DNA of 64,000 nucleotides from Pseudomonas sichuanensis (GTDB lineage: Bacteria > Pseudomonadota > Gammaproteobacteria > Pseudomonadales > Pseudomonadaceae). Numbering within the stretch: the first letter of the stretch is position 1; each line of letters begins with the position of its first letter. This document shows positions 1 through 9,713 of this stretch, piece by piece. A program made the position numbers and the translations under genes. The stretch covers positions 1 through 64,000 of the forward strand of contig NZ_QKVM01000013.1 of the NCBI RefSeq assembly GCF_003231305.1, read 5' to 3'. Under the pieces are notes generated by a model. The model was given only the letters and a program-made list of their open reading frames with translations. It was not told where the DNA came from and made no database searches.

Positions 1-1
1 A

Positions 2-42
2 GGCGGCTTTGGTTACTTTGGCCAAGACCAAAGTAACCCGCC
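2..42. repeat. Stem-loop repeat upstream of the GntR regulator
   Basis: Perfect 11-bp inverted repeat GGTTACTTTGG (11-21) and CCAAAGTAACC (28-38), with further pairing of GGCGG (2-6) and CCGCC (38-42). The stretch that follows (GTAAGGGCGGAAAGGTGACTA) resembles, from memory, a dispersed intergenic repeat of Pseudomonas. Its GGAAAGG lies at Shine-Dalgarno distance from an ATG at 65. Confidence 0.6.
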
Positions 43-118
43 GTAAGGGCGGAAAGGTGACTAAATGTCGCCATCGCCGCTGAATGCGCATACATCTATC
101 AAAACCCACACACTAGGC

Positions 119-208
119 CCCGAACCCGAACCCGAACCCGAACCCGAACCCGAACCCGAACCCGAACCCGAACCCGAACCCGAACCCGAACCCAAACCCA
201 AACCCAAA
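119..208. repeat. Hexanucleotide tandem repeat (CCCGAA)12(CCCAAA)3
   Basis: Twelve perfect CCCGAA units (119-190) followed by three CCCAAA units (191-208). The array is open in the frame of the downstream regulator and would read (Glu-Pro)12(Lys-Pro)3 if translation began at ATG 65. Because the unit is two codons long, gain or loss of units would not shift the frame. Confidence 0.95.
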
Positions 209-262
209 CCTTGCCACCCCCACCCCAACCCGCTATCGTCCCACCACCCCAAAATTCATCCG

Positions 263-928
263 ATGACTGGACGTACCCAGGTGACCCTCCTGATCAAACG
301 CTCCCTGGTCGAGCAAGCCGTCGACCAGCTCCGCGACCGCATCGCCCAAGGCACCTGGTCGATAGGCCAGCGCCTGCCCACCGAACCCGAGCTGGCCAGC
401 GACCTCGGCATCAGCCGCAACACCGTGCGCGAAGCCATGCGCGTCCTGGCCTTCAGCGGCCTGGTCGAGATTCGCCAGGGCGACGGCAGCTACCTGCGCA
501 CCGCCCAGGACCCCCTGCAAGCCGTGCAGGCCATGGCCCATTGCACCGTCGAGCACGCCCGCGAAACCCGCCATATCCTCGAAGCCGAAGCCATCGGCCT
601 GGCGGCACTGCGCCGAACCGAACAGGACCTGCACGAACTGCGCGAAGCCCTGCAGCACAGTGCGGCGCACTTCCAGGGTGACGTGGACGCCTACGTCGAA
701 TGCGACATCAAATTCCACCAGCGCCTGGTGGATGCCGCCCACAACCCGGCGCTCAGCGAACTCTACCGCTACTTCTCCGGCGTAGCGGCCGCCGCCCTGC
801 AGCACAACATGACCACCGTCCCCCGTTGCCAGGCGGTGTTCGACCTGCATGAGCAGATTCTCGACGCCGTCGCACAACGCGACCCGGAACTGGCCAAGCG
901 CCTGAGCCGAACCCTTATCGAATCCTGA
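263..928 (+). CDS. FadR-type GntR family transcriptional regulator
   Basis: Predicted 221-aa cytoplasmic DNA-binding regulator. Residues about 12-80 form the GntR winged helix (RLPTEPELASDLGISRNTVREAMR). Residues about 95-215 form an FCD effector domain, with the D-x3-H motif in DIKFHQRL and a later His in HEQIL that usually bind metal in this family. It lies 13 bp before an MFS transporter gene and probably controls it; the effector is unknown. Start is uncertain: ATG 263 fits the usual length but has no clear ribosome binding site, while the frame stays open to ATG 65, which would add a 66-residue Glu-Pro-rich extension. The family is certain; the target is inferred from adjacency. Confidence 0.85.
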   Translation: MTGRTQVTLLIKRSLVEQAVDQLRDRIAQGTWSIGQRLPTEPELASDLGISRNTVREAMRVLAFSGLVEIRQGDGSYLRTAQDPLQAVQAMAHCTVEHARETRHILEAEAIGLAALRRTEQDLHELREALQHSAAHFQGDVDAYVECDIKFHQRLVDAAHNPALSELYRYFSGVAAAALQHNMTTVPRCQAVFDLHEQILDAVAQRDPELAKRLSRTLIES

Positions 929-941
929 ACGGGAGACGGCC

Positions 942-2222
942 ATGGCCGAACCTATGACCCGCGACACGACTTCCCGCGAAGCGGAACTCGACGAACTGCT
1001 GATCGACGCCGAGGCTGACGACGAGCACGTGCAGCAACAGCCGGTGCTGCTGCGCCGGCCCTGGCTGCTGTTGCTGGGCCTGGTGCTGGTGGCACTGAAC
1101 CTGCGCCCGGCCCTGTCGAGCATGGCACCGGCACTGGGCCAGGTCTCGCAAAGTCTGGGCCTCAACGCCTCGCAGGCAGGCTTGCTGACCACCTTGCCGG
1201 TGCTCTGCCTGGGGCTGTTCGCACCGCTGGCGCCGATCCTGGCACGGCGCTTTGGCAGCGAGCGGGTGATCCTCGGGATCCTCCTCACCCTGGCCCTGGG
1301 CATCCTGGTGCGCAGCGCCCTGGGCGTAACGGGAGTGTTCCTCGGCAGCCTGATGGCGGGGGCGAGCATCGGCATCATCGGAGTGCTGCTGCCGGGTATC
1401 GTCAAGCGCGACTTCCCACAACATGCCGGCACCCTGACCGGGGTCTACACCATGGCCTTGTGCCTGGGGGCGGCGCTGGCCGCCGGCGCAACCGTGCCGC
1501 TGAGCCAGCACTTCGATGACAGCTGGGCGCTGGGCCTGGGTTTCTGGATGCTGCCGGCGCTGCTGGCGATGCTGGTATGGCTGCCCCAGGCACGCCAGGG
1601 CCATGGCCTGCACAAGGTGGCCTATCGGGTGCGTGGGCTGTGGCGTGATCCACTGGCCTGGCAGGTGACGCTGTACATGGGCTTGCAGTCGTCGCTGGCC
1701 TATATCGTCTTCGGCTGGCTGCCCTCGATCCTGGTGGGCCGGGGCTTGAGCCCGACCGAGGCAGGCCTGGTGCTGTCGGGTTCGGTGCTGGTGCAACTGA
1801 TCAGCTCACTGAGCGCGCCGTGGCTGGCGACCCGTGGCAAGGACCAGCGGCTGGCCATCGTGGTGGTGATGCTGGTGACCCTGGCTGGCCTGTTCGGCTG
1901 CCTCTACGCGCCCATTGACGGGCTGTGGGGGTGGGCGGTGCTGCTGGGGCTGGGGCAGGGCGGCACCTTTGCCCTGGCCTTGACCCTGATCGTGTTGCGC
2001 TCGAAGGATGCGCACGTGGCTGCCAACCTGTCGAGCATGGCCCAAGGCGTGGGGTATACCCTGGCGTCCACCGGGCCCTTTGCCGTCGGCCTGGTGCATG
2101 ACCTGACCGGGGGCTGGGATGCGTTGGGCTGGATCTTCGCAGTGCTGGGGATAGGGGCTATCGCGTTCGGGCTGGGCGCCGGGCGGGCCCTGCATGTGCA
2201 GGTCAGCAGCGAGCGGGTGTAG
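942..2222 (+). CDS. CynX/NimT-type MFS transporter
   Basis: Predicted 426-aa inner-membrane permease. An acidic cytoplasmic N-terminus of about 35 residues is followed by about 12 hydrophobic segments. The first segment carries LNLRPALSSMAPALG, typical of the CynX/NimT branch (cyanate and nitroimidazole-type transporters) of the major facilitator superfamily. The substrate cannot be read from the sequence. The ATG has a GGGAGA ribosome binding site and follows the GntR regulator by 13 bp, so the two probably form one unit. No cyanase gene is nearby, so cyanate transport is not supported by context. Confidence 0.85.
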   Translation: MAEPMTRDTTSREAELDELLIDAEADDEHVQQQPVLLRRPWLLLLGLVLVALNLRPALSSMAPALGQVSQSLGLNASQAGLLTTLPVLCLGLFAPLAPILARRFGSERVILGILLTLALGILVRSALGVTGVFLGSLMAGASIGIIGVLLPGIVKRDFPQHAGTLTGVYTMALCLGAALAAGATVPLSQHFDDSWALGLGFWMLPALLAMLVWLPQARQGHGLHKVAYRVRGLWRDPLAWQVTLYMGLQSSLAYIVFGWLPSILVGRGLSPTEAGLVLSGSVLVQLISSLSAPWLATRGKDQRLAIVVVMLVTLAGLFGCLYAPIDGLWGWAVLLGLGQGGTFALALTLIVLRSKDAHVAANLSSMAQGVGYTLASTGPFAVGLVHDLTGGWDALGWIFAVLGIGAIAFGLGAGRALHVQVSSERV

Positions 2223-2322
2223 ACCACGCTGCCCGCGATCATCATTCACGGCGCGAATGGGCATGGTGCTGCTGGTAGCCAGGCAGTATCGTGCGGGTTC
2301 CGTATCTTCGCAGGACCACCCC

Positions 2323-2793
2323 ATGAGCGATGCCAACAGCGCCCTGATCACCCGTTTCTACCAGGCCTTCCAGCGCCTGGATGCCGAGGCCATGGTGGCC
2401 TGCTACAGCGACGACATCGCCTTCAGCGATCCGGTGTTCGGCACCCTGCGCGGCCAGGATGCCGGCGATATGTGGCGGATGCTCACCCGCCGCGCCAAGG
2501 ACTTCACCCTGACCTTCGACAACGTTCGCAGCGATGAGCGTGGCGGCGAGGCCCACTGGGTGGCGACCTACCTGTTCAGCCAGACCGGGCGGGTGGTGGT
2601 CAACGATATCCAGGCGCGCTTCGTGATCCGCGACGGGCTGATCTGCCAGCACGACGACAGCTTTGACCTGTGGCGCTGGTCGCGCCAGGCGTTGGGCATG
2701 CCGGGGGTGTTGCTGGGCTGGTCGCCGATGCTGCAGAACAAGGTTCGCCAGCAGGCCTTCAAAGGGCTGCGGGCGTTCCAGCAGGCGCGCTGA
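2323..2793 (+). CDS. SnoaL-like / NTF2-fold protein
   Basis: Predicted 156-aa soluble protein. The N-terminus ([22 protein letters not shown]) and the following [14 protein letters not shown] are typical of the NTF2-like/SnoaL polyketide-cyclase fold, a small alpha+beta cone that hosts a ligand or an active site. It has no signal peptide. The first ATG inside the conserved region (2323) is chosen; the open frame to 2194 overlaps the end of the MFS gene and is not conserved-looking. Function is unknown. The neighbours (an MFS permease and a GIY-YIG protein) suggest no pathway. Confidence 0.8.
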   Translation: MSDANSALITRFYQAFQRLDAEAMVACYSDDIAFSDPVFGTLRGQDAGDMWRMLTRRAKDFTLTFDNVRSDERGGEAHWVATYLFSQTGRVVVNDIQARFVIRDGLICQHDDSFDLWRWSRQALGMPGVLLGWSPMLQNKVRQQAFKGLRAFQQAR

Positions 2794-2836
2794 GCGGGTA
2801 AGCTGGCGGCCATCTTCAGCTGTATCGAACCGAGCC

Positions 2837-3130
2837 GTGAGCGAGACACCTTCCACCATCGAGTGCAAACCCTGGTACGTCTACCTGGTGCGGGCGGCCA
2901 ATGGTTCGCTGTACTGCGGCATCAGCGATGACCCGCAGCGGCGTTTCATCAAGCACCAGAAGGGGCAGGGCGCACGCTACTTCAAGACCAGCCCGGCGCA
3001 GGCGCTGGTGTACGTGGAGCAGTGGCCGGACAAAGGCGAAGCGCTGCGCCAGGAACGCCTGGTGAAGAAGCTGCGCAAGAAGGCCAAGGAGGCGCTTGTT
3101 GCCTCCTGGTGCGAAACCTCAACGCACTGA
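2837..3130 (+). CDS. GIY-YIG nuclease-fold protein (YhbQ-like)
   Basis: Predicted 97-aa protein starting at GTG 2837. The GIY-YIG hallmark is visible as YVYLVR, ten residues, LYCGIS (tyrosines, glycine and the following DPQRRFIKH arginine/histidine region). This is the small single-domain UPF0213/YhbQ class, thought to act on structured or damaged DNA. It begins 43 bp after the SnoaL-like gene and is followed by a REP pair. The GTG start is chosen because upstream codons overlap the preceding gene in another frame and the family is about 95-100 aa long. Confidence 0.85.
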   Translation: MSETPSTIECKPWYVYLVRAANGSLYCGISDDPQRRFIKHQKGQGARYFKTSPAQALVYVEQWPDKGEALRQERLVKKLRKKAKEALVASWCETSTH

Positions 3131-3135
3131 TCTGT

Positions 3136-3221
3136 TGTGGGAGCGGGTTTACCCGCGAACACCGGCAGGGGCCGGCGCCATCCACCGTGTTGCCTGCTTC
3201 GCGGGTAAACCCGCTCCCACC
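3136..3221. repeat. REP inverted pair
   Basis: GTGGGAGCGGGTTTACCCGCG and its inverse (ending 3220) face each other around a GC-rich spacer downstream of the GIY-YIG gene. Confidence 0.85.
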
Positions 3222-3237
3222 TGTATTGCACGACAAC

Positions 3238-3366
3238 TGTAGGAGCGGCCTTGCCGGGGCGCCGGACCGGTCGGAAAGGGTCGCGAAGCGGCCCCAGTTT
3301 TCAGCTACGCAACAAAAATCGCCGGGGCTGCTGTGCAGCCCTTTCGTGACACAAGGCCGCTCCTGC
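3238..3366. repeat. Second-class REP-like inverted pair
   Basis: TGTAGGAGCGGCCTTG (3238-3253) and its inverse CAAGGCCGCTCCTGC (3352-3366) bracket about 100 bp between convergent genes. The core differs from the GGGGCAAGCCCGC class. Confidence 0.75.
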
Positions 3367-3400
3367 AAAGACAGTTGCTCCCACAGCCAGGCCGGTCGCT

Positions 3401-4408
3401 TCAGTCCTTGCGGCGCTTGAGCTGATCGACCAACTGCGTCGGCAGCCCCTTGATCACCAGCGTCCCCGCTTCCTCGTCATACTCGATCTTCGAGCCCAGC
3501 AGGTGCGACTCGAAACTGATCGACAGCCCTTCGGCCCGCCCGGTGAAACGGCGGAACTGATTGAGCGTGCGCTTATCGGCGGGGATTTCCGGCGACAGGC
3601 CGTAGTCACTGTTGCGGATGTGATCGAAGAAGGCCTGTGGGCGGTCCTCGTCGATCAGGCTGGACAGCTCTTCGAGGCCCATCGGCTCGCCCATCTTGGT
3701 CTGCGAGGTGGCGTAGTCGACCAGGGTCTGGGTCTTTTCCCGGGCGGACTCCTCCGGCAGGTCTTCCTTTTCGACGAAGTCGCTGAAGGCCTTGAGCAGG
3801 GTGCGGGTTTCGCCCGGGCCGTCCACGCCTTCCTGGCAGCCGATGAAGTCACGGAAGTAATCCGAGACTTTCTTGCCGTTCTTGCCCTTGATGAACGAGA
3901 TGTACTGCTTGGAGTTCTGGTTGTTCTTCCACTCGGACAGGTTGACCCGCGCCGCCAGGTGCAGTTGGCCAAGGTCGAGGTGGCGCGATGGCGTCACGTC
4001 GAGTTCGGCGTTCACCGCCACGCCTTCGCTGTGGTGCAGCAGGGCAATCGCCAGGTACTCGGTCATGCCCTGCTGATAGTGGGCGAACAAGACGTGGCCG
4101 CCGGTGGACAGGTTGGATTCTTCCATCAGCTTCTGCAGGTGCTCGACGGCGACGCGGCTGAAGCCGGTGAAGTCCTTTTCCTGTTCCAGGTACTGCTTGA
4201 GCCAGCCGCTGAACGGGTAGGCGCCGGATTCGCCATGGAACAGGCCCCAGGCTTTGCCTTGCTTGGCGTTGTAGCTGTCGTTGAGGTCGGCCAGCAGGTT
4301 TTCGATGGCATCGGAGGCCGCCAGTTCGCTGTCGCGGGCATGCAGTACAGCGGGGCTGCCATCGGGCTTCTTGTCGATCAGGTGAACGATGCAATGACGG
4401 ATTGGCAT
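3401..4408 (-). CDS. yejK: Nucleoid-associated protein YejK/NdpA
   Basis: Predicted 335-aa nucleoid-associated protein, the usual length of the YejK (37-kDa, NdpA) family. The conserved N-terminus [20 protein letters not shown] sets the start at 4408; the open frame continues 14 codons upstream without homology. Other family features are the middle block [14 protein letters not shown] and the C-terminal [21 protein letters not shown]. Members bind DNA and are spread along the nucleoid. It is divergent from a gene for another nucleoid protein, HU, across a 391-bp T-rich interval, so the two may share regulation; that link is inference. Confidence 0.95.
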   Translation of the reverse strand: MPIRHCIVHLIDKKPDGSPAVLHARDSELAASDAIENLLADLNDSYNAKQGKAWGLFHGESGAYPFSGWLKQYLEQEKDFTGFSRVAVEHLQKLMEESNLSTGGHVLFAHYQQGMTEYLAIALLHHSEGVAVNAELDVTPSRHLDLGQLHLAARVNLSEWKNNQNSKQYISFIKGKNGKKVSDYFRDFIGCQEGVDGPGETRTLLKAFSDFVEKEDLPEESAREKTQTLVDYATSQTKMGEPMGLEELSSLIDEDRPQAFFDHIRNSDYGLSPEIPADKRTLNQFRRFTGRAEGLSISFESHLLGSKIEYDEEAGTLVIKGLPTQLVDQLKRRKD

Positions 4409-4799
4409 GGAATTCTCTGTGATGTAAGCGGGGGCGAGGCCGCGCTGCAAAGTCGCTCAGTTTACCTCAGGGTGGGGGCGATGCAGTGGCCAGATGTTGG
4501 CAGAAATGGCGGTTGTTCGTTTTTTGTTCATTTTTGTGCGTTTTTTCCTTAAACCCCCGAAAATCCTGCACAAAATCAGTGTCGACAGCGGATATTTATC
4601 GATTCCTGTGGTAGCTTTGCGCGGTCTTGCGCCCCTTGAGTGGCGCATTGCTGGCAGCGCGCCGGCGGGGTGTCGAACCAAACGCCGATTTGCGCATCTA
4701 CATACGCGATCGACGCGGCCTCTGGATTGTCCCGGGCTGGCCCGACCACCGACCAAGCACGCTGCACAACCTCTGATTTGATAGGGAAGGAACACCACC
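4409..4799. other. 391-bp intergenic region between yejK and hup
   Basis: No gene seen. The part from about 4505 to 4560 is unusually T-rich for this window (runs of T separated by G), and the divergent promoters of yejK and hup must lie here. An AAGGAA ribosome binding site precedes the HU start. No certain -10/-35 pair is claimed. Confidence 0.6.
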
Positions 4800-5081
4800 A
4801 TGGCACTGACCAAAGACCAACTGATTGCCGATATCGCTGAAGCCATCGACGCGCCAAAAACCACCGCGCGCAACGCCCTGGAGCAACTGGGCCAGATCGT
4901 CGCCGACCAACTGGAAAACGGCGCCGAAATCACCCTGCCAGGCATCGGCAAGCTGAAAGTCTCCGAGCGTCCTGCCCGTACCGGCCGCAACCCTTCGACT
5001 GGCGCTGCCATCGAAATCGCTGCCAAGAAAGTCGTCAAGTTCGTTCCGGCCAAGTCGCTGAACGACGCCATCAACAAGTAA
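4800..5081 (+). CDS. hup: HU-family DNA-binding protein
   Basis: Predicted 93-aa histone-like HU subunit, a dimeric DNA-bending nucleoid protein. The helical N-terminal half (LTKDQLIADIAEAID) leads to the beta-arm region GIGKLKVSERPARTGRNPSTG with the conserved RNP tip that intercalates DNA, then the AAKKVVKFVPAKSLND tail. The context beside yejK matches what I recall as the hupN copy of P. putida; other hup genes would lie outside this window. It has a strong AAGGAA ribosome binding site and is followed at once by a Rho-independent terminator, so it is a single-gene transcript. Confidence 0.95.
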   Translation: MALTKDQLIADIAEAIDAPKTTARNALEQLGQIVADQLENGAEITLPGIGKLKVSERPARTGRNPSTGAAIEIAAKKVVKFVPAKSLNDAINK

Positions 5082-5101
5082 TTGTTGCTGCGTTGACGAG
5101 A

Positions 5102-5133
5102 CCGCGCCCGGCTTGCCCGGGCGCGGTTTTTTT
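5102..5133 (+). terminator. Rho-independent terminator of hup
   Basis: Perfect 10-bp stem CCGCGCCCGG/CCGGGCGCGG with a 5-nt loop, followed by seven T. Confidence 0.95.
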
Positions 5134-5151
5134 GTGCCTGTGGTTTCGCCC

Positions 5152-5237
5152 TGTGGGAGCCGGCTTGCCGGCGATCACCGGCAATGCCGGTGCCATCCAT
5201 CGCGTCGCCTGGATCGCCGGCAAGCCGGCTCCCACAG
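5152..5237. repeat. REP inverted pair (CCGGCTTGCCGGC class)
   Basis: TGTGGGAGCCGGCTTGCCGG and its inverse face each other between the convergent hup and rlmF genes. Confidence 0.85.
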
Positions 5238-5242
5238 GAGGA

Positions 5243-6181
5243 TCAGCGCCTGGCCAGCCAGCCCTTGCGCGCTTCGTCGTCGTGGAAGCTCCAGGCGACC
5301 ATGCGGCTCTGCTTCTGCCCCTGGCCCATCTCGACGATCTGCAAGGCCTTCACGCCGGCCTTCTTCAGCGCCGCCTCAATGCCCGGCAGGTTGCTGGCCT
5401 TGGACACCAGGCTGGTGAACCACAGCACTTGCGCTGCGTACTGCACGCTTTCACCGATCAGTTGGCTGACGAAACGGATCTCGCCGCCTTCGCACCACAG
5501 TTCGTTGTTCTGCCCGCCAAAGTTCAGCACCGGCAGCTTGCGCTTGGGGTCCTGCTTGCCGAGGTTCTTCCATTTACGCTGGCTGCCGCGGGTGGCTTCT
5601 TCGCGCGAGGCATGGAAGGGCGGGTTGCACAGGGTCAGGTCGAAGCGTTCGCCCTCCTGCAACAAGCCGCTGAGGATATGCCTGCGCTCGGTTTGCAGGC
5701 GCAGGCCGATCGCCTTGTCCAGCTGGTTGGCCTGGACGATGGCCTTGGCCGAGGCCAGGGCGATCGGGTCGATGTCGGAGCCGGTGAAGCGCCAGCGGTA
5801 GTCGCTGTGGCCGAGCAGCGGGTAGATGCAGTTGGCACCCACGCCGATGTCCAGCACGCGCACCTGGGCGCCGCGTGGCACCTCGCCGGCGTTGTCCGCG
5901 GCCAACAGGTCGGCGGCCACATGGATGTAGTCGGCGCGGCCCGGAATCGGCGGGCACAGGTAATCGGCCGGGATGTCCCAGTGCTGGATGCCGTACTGGG
6001 CCTTGAGCAGCGCACGGTTGAACACCCGCACGGCTTCGGGGTTGGCGAAGTCGATGCTGGGTTTGCCGTAGGGGTTGGTGATGGTGAAGCGGGCGAGGTC
6101 CGGGTGGGCCTTGATCAGTGCCGGAAAGTCGTAGCGGCCCTGGTGGCGGTTGCGGGGGTGCAGGGTGGGTTTGTCGGTCAT
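5243..6181 (-). CDS. rlmF: 23S rRNA (adenine-1618-N6)-methyltransferase RlmF
   Basis: Predicted 312-aa SAM-dependent methylase that makes m6A1618 in 23S rRNA. The N-terminal block [17 protein letters not shown] is characteristic of RlmF (YbiN). The SAM motif [16 protein letters not shown] and the catalytic NPPFHAS motif of N6-adenine methylases follow. Start ATG 6181 is set by the conserved N-terminus; upstream codons read through a REP element. A REP pair separates it from valS, so a shared transcript with valS is possible but not evident. Confidence 0.95.
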   Translation of the reverse strand: MTDKPTLHPRNRHQGRYDFPALIKAHPDLARFTITNPYGKPSIDFANPEAVRVFNRALLKAQYGIQHWDIPADYLCPPIPGRADYIHVAADLLAADNAGEVPRGAQVRVLDIGVGANCIYPLLGHSDYRWRFTGSDIDPIALASAKAIVQANQLDKAIGLRLQTERRHILSGLLQEGERFDLTLCNPPFHASREEATRGSQRKWKNLGKQDPKRKLPVLNFGGQNNELWCEGGEIRFVSQLIGESVQYAAQVLWFTSLVSKASNLPGIEAALKKAGVKALQIVEMGQGQKQSRMVAWSFHDDEARKGWLARR

Positions 6182-6200
6182 GGTTTCGGTCCTGTAAAGC

Positions 6201-6266
6201 ATCGCGGGGCAAGCCCGCTCCCACGAGTCCGGTGTGGATCCCGTGGGAGCGGGCTTGCCCCGCGAT
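6201..6266. repeat. REP inverted pair
   Basis: ATCGCGGGGCAAGCCCGC at the left and its exact inverse ending at 6266, between rlmF and valS. Confidence 0.9.
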
Positions 6267-6280
6267 AGCTTCACTGAGAT

Positions 6281-9127
6281 TTAAAGCGCAGCGATCCGCG
6301 CATGCTGCTCGGTGAAGTTGGCCAGGGCCTGCTCCGACTCGGCCAGCTTGGCGCGCTCTTTCTCGATCACGGCAGGCGGGGCCTTGTCGACGAAGGCGGC
6401 GTTGGACAGCTTGCCGCCCACGCGCTGGACTTCGCCCTGCAGGCGCTGGATTTCCTTGTTCAGGCGTGCCAGCTCGGCGTCCTTGTCGATCAGGCCGGCC
6501 ATCGGTACCAGCACTTGCAGGTCACCCACCAGCGCGGTGGCCGACAGCGGTGCTTCGTCCTGTTCGCCCAGCACGGTGAACGACTCGACCTTGGCCAGTT
6601 TCTTCAGCAGGGCTTCGTTCTCCTGCAGGCGGCGCTGGTCGTCGGCGTTGGCGTTCTTCAGGAACAGCGGCAGCGGCTTGCCCGGGCCGATGTTCATCTC
6701 GGCGCGGATGTTGCGCAGGCCGACCATCAGCTCCTTGAGCCATTCGATGTCGCCTTCGGCGGCGGCGTCGATGCGGCTCTCGTTCGCTTCAGGCCATGGC
6801 TGCAGCATGATGGTCTTGCCGTCGATGCCAGCCAGCGGCGCGATGCGCTGCCAGATTTCTTCGGTGATGAACGGCATGAACGGGTGGGCCAGGCGCAGCG
6901 CCACTTCCAGCACGCGCACCAGGGTGCGACGGGTGCCGCGGGCGCGCTCGACCGGGGCGTTCTCGTCCCACAGCACCGGCTTGGACAGCTCCAGGTACCA
7001 GTCGCAGTACTGGTTCCAGATGAACTCGTACAGCGCCTGGCTGGCCAGGTCGAAGCGGAACTGCTCGAGCTGGCGGGTCACTTCGGCTTCGGTGCGCTGC
7101 AGCTGCGAGATGATCCAGCGGTCGGCCAGCGACAGCTCGTAGGCCTCGCCGTTCTGGCCGCAGTCCTCGCCCTTGTCCAGCACGTAGCGGGCGGCGTTCC
7201 AGATCTTGTTGCAGAAGTTGCGGTAGCCCTCGACACGGCCCATGTCGAACTTGATGTCACGGCCGGTGGAGGCCAGCGAGCAGAAGGTGAAGCGCAGGGC
7301 GTCGGTGCCGTAGCTGGCGATACCTTCGGGGAACTCGGCCTTGGTCTGCTTGGCGATCTTCTCGGCAAGCTTGGGCTGCATCATGCCGCTGGTGCGTTTT
7401 TCCAGCAGGGCGTCGAGGGTGATGCCGTCGACGATGTCCAGTGGGTCAAGCACGTTGCCCTTGGACTTGGACATCTTCTGGCCCTGGCCATCACGCACCA
7501 GGCCGTGCACGTACACGGTCTTGAACGGTACCTGCGGGGTGCCGTCTTCGTTCTTGATCAGGTGCATGGTCAGCATGATCATCCGGGCGACCCAGAAGAA
7601 AATGATGTCGAAGCCGGTGACCAGCACGTCGGTGGAGTGGAACTTCTTGAGGAACTCGGTCTGTTCCGGCCAGCCCAGGGTGGAGAAGGTCCACAGGCCC
7701 GAGCTGAACCAGGTGTCGAGCACGTCGTCGTCCTGGCGCAGTTGCACATCGCTGCCCAGGTTGTGCTTGGCGCGCACTTCGGCCTCGTCGCGGCCGACAT
7801 AGACCTGGCCGGCCTCGTCGTACCAGGCCGGGATGCGGTGGCCCCACCACAGCTGGCGGCTGATGCACCAGTCCTGGATGTCACGCATCCAGGAGAAGTA
7901 CATGTTCTCGTACTGTTTCGGCACGAACTGGATACGGCCGTCTTCCACTGCAGCGATGGCCGGTTCGGCCAGCGGCTTGGTGGATACGTACCACTGGTCG
8001 GTCAGCCACGGCTCGATGACGGTGCCGGAACGGTCGCCCTTCGGCACTTTCAGGGCGTGATCGTCGATGCTGACCAGCAGGCCCTGGGCGTCGAGGTCGG
8101 CAACGATCTGTTTGCGCGCGACAAAGCGGTCGAGGGTGGCGTACTGCGCGGGCAGGCTGGTATCGATCTGCTCGTTGACGCTGCCGTCGAGGTTGAACGC
8201 CTGGGCACTGGCCAGCACCATCGCGTTCTTGTCGAAGATGTTCAGCAGCGGCAGGTTGTGGCGCTTGCCGACTTCGTAGTCGTTGAAGTCGTGGGCCGGG
8301 GTGATCTTCACGCAGCCGGTGCCGAACTCGGGGTCGCAGTAGTCGTCGGCGATGATCGGGATCAGGCGGCCGACCAGCGGCAGTTTGACGAACTTGCCGA
8401 TCAGCGCCTGGTAGCGCTCGTCGTTCGGGTTGACGGCCACGGCGGCGTCACCCAGCAGGGTTTCCGGACGGGTAGTGGCGACCACCAGGTAGTCCTTGCC
8501 TTCGGCGGTCTTGGCGCCGTCGGCCAGCGGGTAGCGCAGGTTCCACAGGTGGCCTTTCTCGTCGTGGTTTTCCACTTCGAGGTCGGAGATCGCCGTGTGC
8601 AGCTTGGTGTCCCAGTTGACCAGGCGCTTGCCGCGGTAGATCAAGCCGTCTTCATGCAGGCGCACGAAGGCTTCCTTGACCGCGTCCGACAGGCCGTCGT
8701 CCATGGTGAAGCGCTCGCGGCTCCAGTCCACCGAAGAGCCCAGGCGGCGGATCTGGCGGCTGATGTTGCCACCGGACTGATCCTTCCACTCCCAGACCTT
8801 CTCCAGGAACTTGTCGCGGCCCAGGTCGTGGCGGTTCTGGCCTTTGGCTTCCAGCTGGCGCTCGACGAGCATCTGGGTGGCGATACCGGCGTGGTCGGTG
8901 CCTGGCTGCCACAGGGTGTCGCGGCCCTGCATGCGGCGGAAGCGGATCAGGGCATCCATGATCGCGTTGTTGAAGCCATGACCCATGTGCAGGCTGCCGG
9001 TGACGTTCGGCGGCGGGATCATGATGGTGTAGGACTCGCCTGCACCTTGTGGGGCGAAATAGTTCTCGGACTCCCAGGTGTTGTACCAGGAAGTTTCGAT
9101 GGCGTGCGGCTGGTAGGTCTTGTCCAT
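6281..9127 (-). CDS. valS: Valyl-tRNA synthetase
   Basis: Predicted 948-aa class I aminoacyl-tRNA synthetase that charges tRNA-Val. The HIGH motif is HMGH at residues 47-50 in [13 protein letters not shown]. The KMSKS loop is at 551-555. Between them is the editing (CP1) domain that hydrolyses Thr-tRNA-Val, with [10 protein letters not shown]. The C-terminal 65 residues form the expected coiled-coil arm that binds tRNA. The length is normal and both catalytic motifs are intact. REP pairs flank the gene on both sides. Confidence 0.98.
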   Translation of the reverse strand: MDKTYQPHAIETSWYNTWESENYFAPQGAGESYTIMIPPPNVTGSLHMGHGFNNAIMDALIRFRRMQGRDTLWQPGTDHAGIATQMLVERQLEAKGQNRHDLGRDKFLEKVWEWKDQSGGNISRQIRRLGSSVDWSRERFTMDDGLSDAVKEAFVRLHEDGLIYRGKRLVNWDTKLHTAISDLEVENHDEKGHLWNLRYPLADGAKTAEGKDYLVVATTRPETLLGDAAVAVNPNDERYQALIGKFVKLPLVGRLIPIIADDYCDPEFGTGCVKITPAHDFNDYEVGKRHNLPLLNIFDKNAMVLASAQAFNLDGSVNEQIDTSLPAQYATLDRFVARKQIVADLDAQGLLVSIDDHALKVPKGDRSGTVIEPWLTDQWYVSTKPLAEPAIAAVEDGRIQFVPKQYENMYFSWMRDIQDWCISRQLWWGHRIPAWYDEAGQVYVGRDEAEVRAKHNLGSDVQLRQDDDVLDTWFSSGLWTFSTLGWPEQTEFLKKFHSTDVLVTGFDIIFFWVARMIMLTMHLIKNEDGTPQVPFKTVYVHGLVRDGQGQKMSKSKGNVLDPLDIVDGITLDALLEKRTSGMMQPKLAEKIAKQTKAEFPEGIASYGTDALRFTFCSLASTGRDIKFDMGRVEGYRNFCNKIWNAARYVLDKGEDCGQNGEAYELSLADRWIISQLQRTEAEVTRQLEQFRFDLASQALYEFIWNQYCDWYLELSKPVLWDENAPVERARGTRRTLVRVLEVALRLAHPFMPFITEEIWQRIAPLAGIDGKTIMLQPWPEANESRIDAAAEGDIEWLKELMVGLRNIRAEMNIGPGKPLPLFLKNANADDQRRLQENEALLKKLAKVESFTVLGEQDEAPLSATALVGDLQVLVPMAGLIDKDAELARLNKEIQRLQGEVQRVGGKLSNAAFVDKAPPAVIEKERAKLAESEQALANFTEQHARIAAL

Positions 9128-9236
9128 GCGCGGCGGGACCCTATGGCATTTGTTCAGGAAAGCCGGGAAGTATACAACGGCGAGGCGGCAGGGGACACGG
9201 TGTAGTGATATTGCACCGAGTCACCGAGTGAGGCTT

Positions 9237-9318
9237 TTCGCGGGTAAACCCGCTCCCACAGGTACAGTGCTGCTCTCAAGAACAGCGCTGTACCTGTGGG
9301 AGCGGGTTTACCCGCGAA
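9237..9318. repeat. Long REP hairpin upstream of valS
   Basis: Facing REP cores (TTCGCGGGTAAACCCGC and inverse) with a stem extended inward through CCACAGGTACAG and its complement, giving a near-perfect palindrome of about 80 bp. Confidence 0.9.
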
Positions 9319-9339
9319 GAAGGCGCTGAAAGGGCCAGC

Positions 9340-9708
9340 TTATTCGGAGCGCTTGAGCAGGCGTTCCAGCCGCGCATCCAGGCGGCGCTTGATCTCGGTC
9401 TCGATATGCGGGGTGTAGTCGTTGATCACGTCCTGCATGATCTGCGCGGCGGCGGCCCGCAGCTCGGCGTCCAGGTGCAGCAGGGTGTCCTGGCGGCGGG
9501 TCTGGGCATCCTCTTCGTCGGCCGCAGCGGCTGCCGCCTGGGCGACCGGCGGAGCGCCGGCGGGCTCATCGAGCAACAGTGGAATCTGCTCGACCGTCTC
9601 GGTCAGCAGCGGCGGTTGCAGGTTGGCGTCACCCAGCAGCTCGCGAATCGATTCGAGGTCGTCGAGCAGGTGGGCGGAATGGGTGAGGGAGTTCAGCTGC
9701 TTGTCCAT
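9340..9708 (-). CDS. Conserved small protein next to holC
   Basis: Predicted 122-aa acidic soluble protein that I do not recognise by family name. It has a helical N-terminus (LDDLESIRELLGDANLQPPLL), a central Ala/Pro/Glu-rich linker, and a charged amphipathic C-terminus (IKRRLDARLERLLKR). It starts 6 bp after the holC stop codon, so it is probably translated from the same message as holC. This neighbour of holC is, from memory, conserved in Pseudomonas. There is no catalytic motif; a structural or replication-accessory role would be a guess from position only. Confidence 0.8.
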   Translation of the reverse strand: MDKQLNSLTHSAHLLDDLESIRELLGDANLQPPLLTETVEQIPLLLDEPAGAPPVAQAAAAAADEEDAQTRRQDTLLHLDAELRAAAAQIMQDVINDYTPHIETEIKRRLDARLERLLKRSE

Positions 9709-9713
9709 CGTCG

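Noticed and set aside
119..208. The CCCGAA array as a CRISPR or telomere-like element
   Set aside because: Units are contiguous with no spacers and no cas genes; it is a simple tandem repeat.
61..252. Minus-strand ORF encoding a Gly-Ser repeat across the CCCGAA array
   Set aside because: It is the complement of the hexamer array; no ribosome site and no homology.
6302..9205. A 967-codon open frame opposite valS
   Set aside because: Antisense shadow of an intact valS; no recognisable domain.
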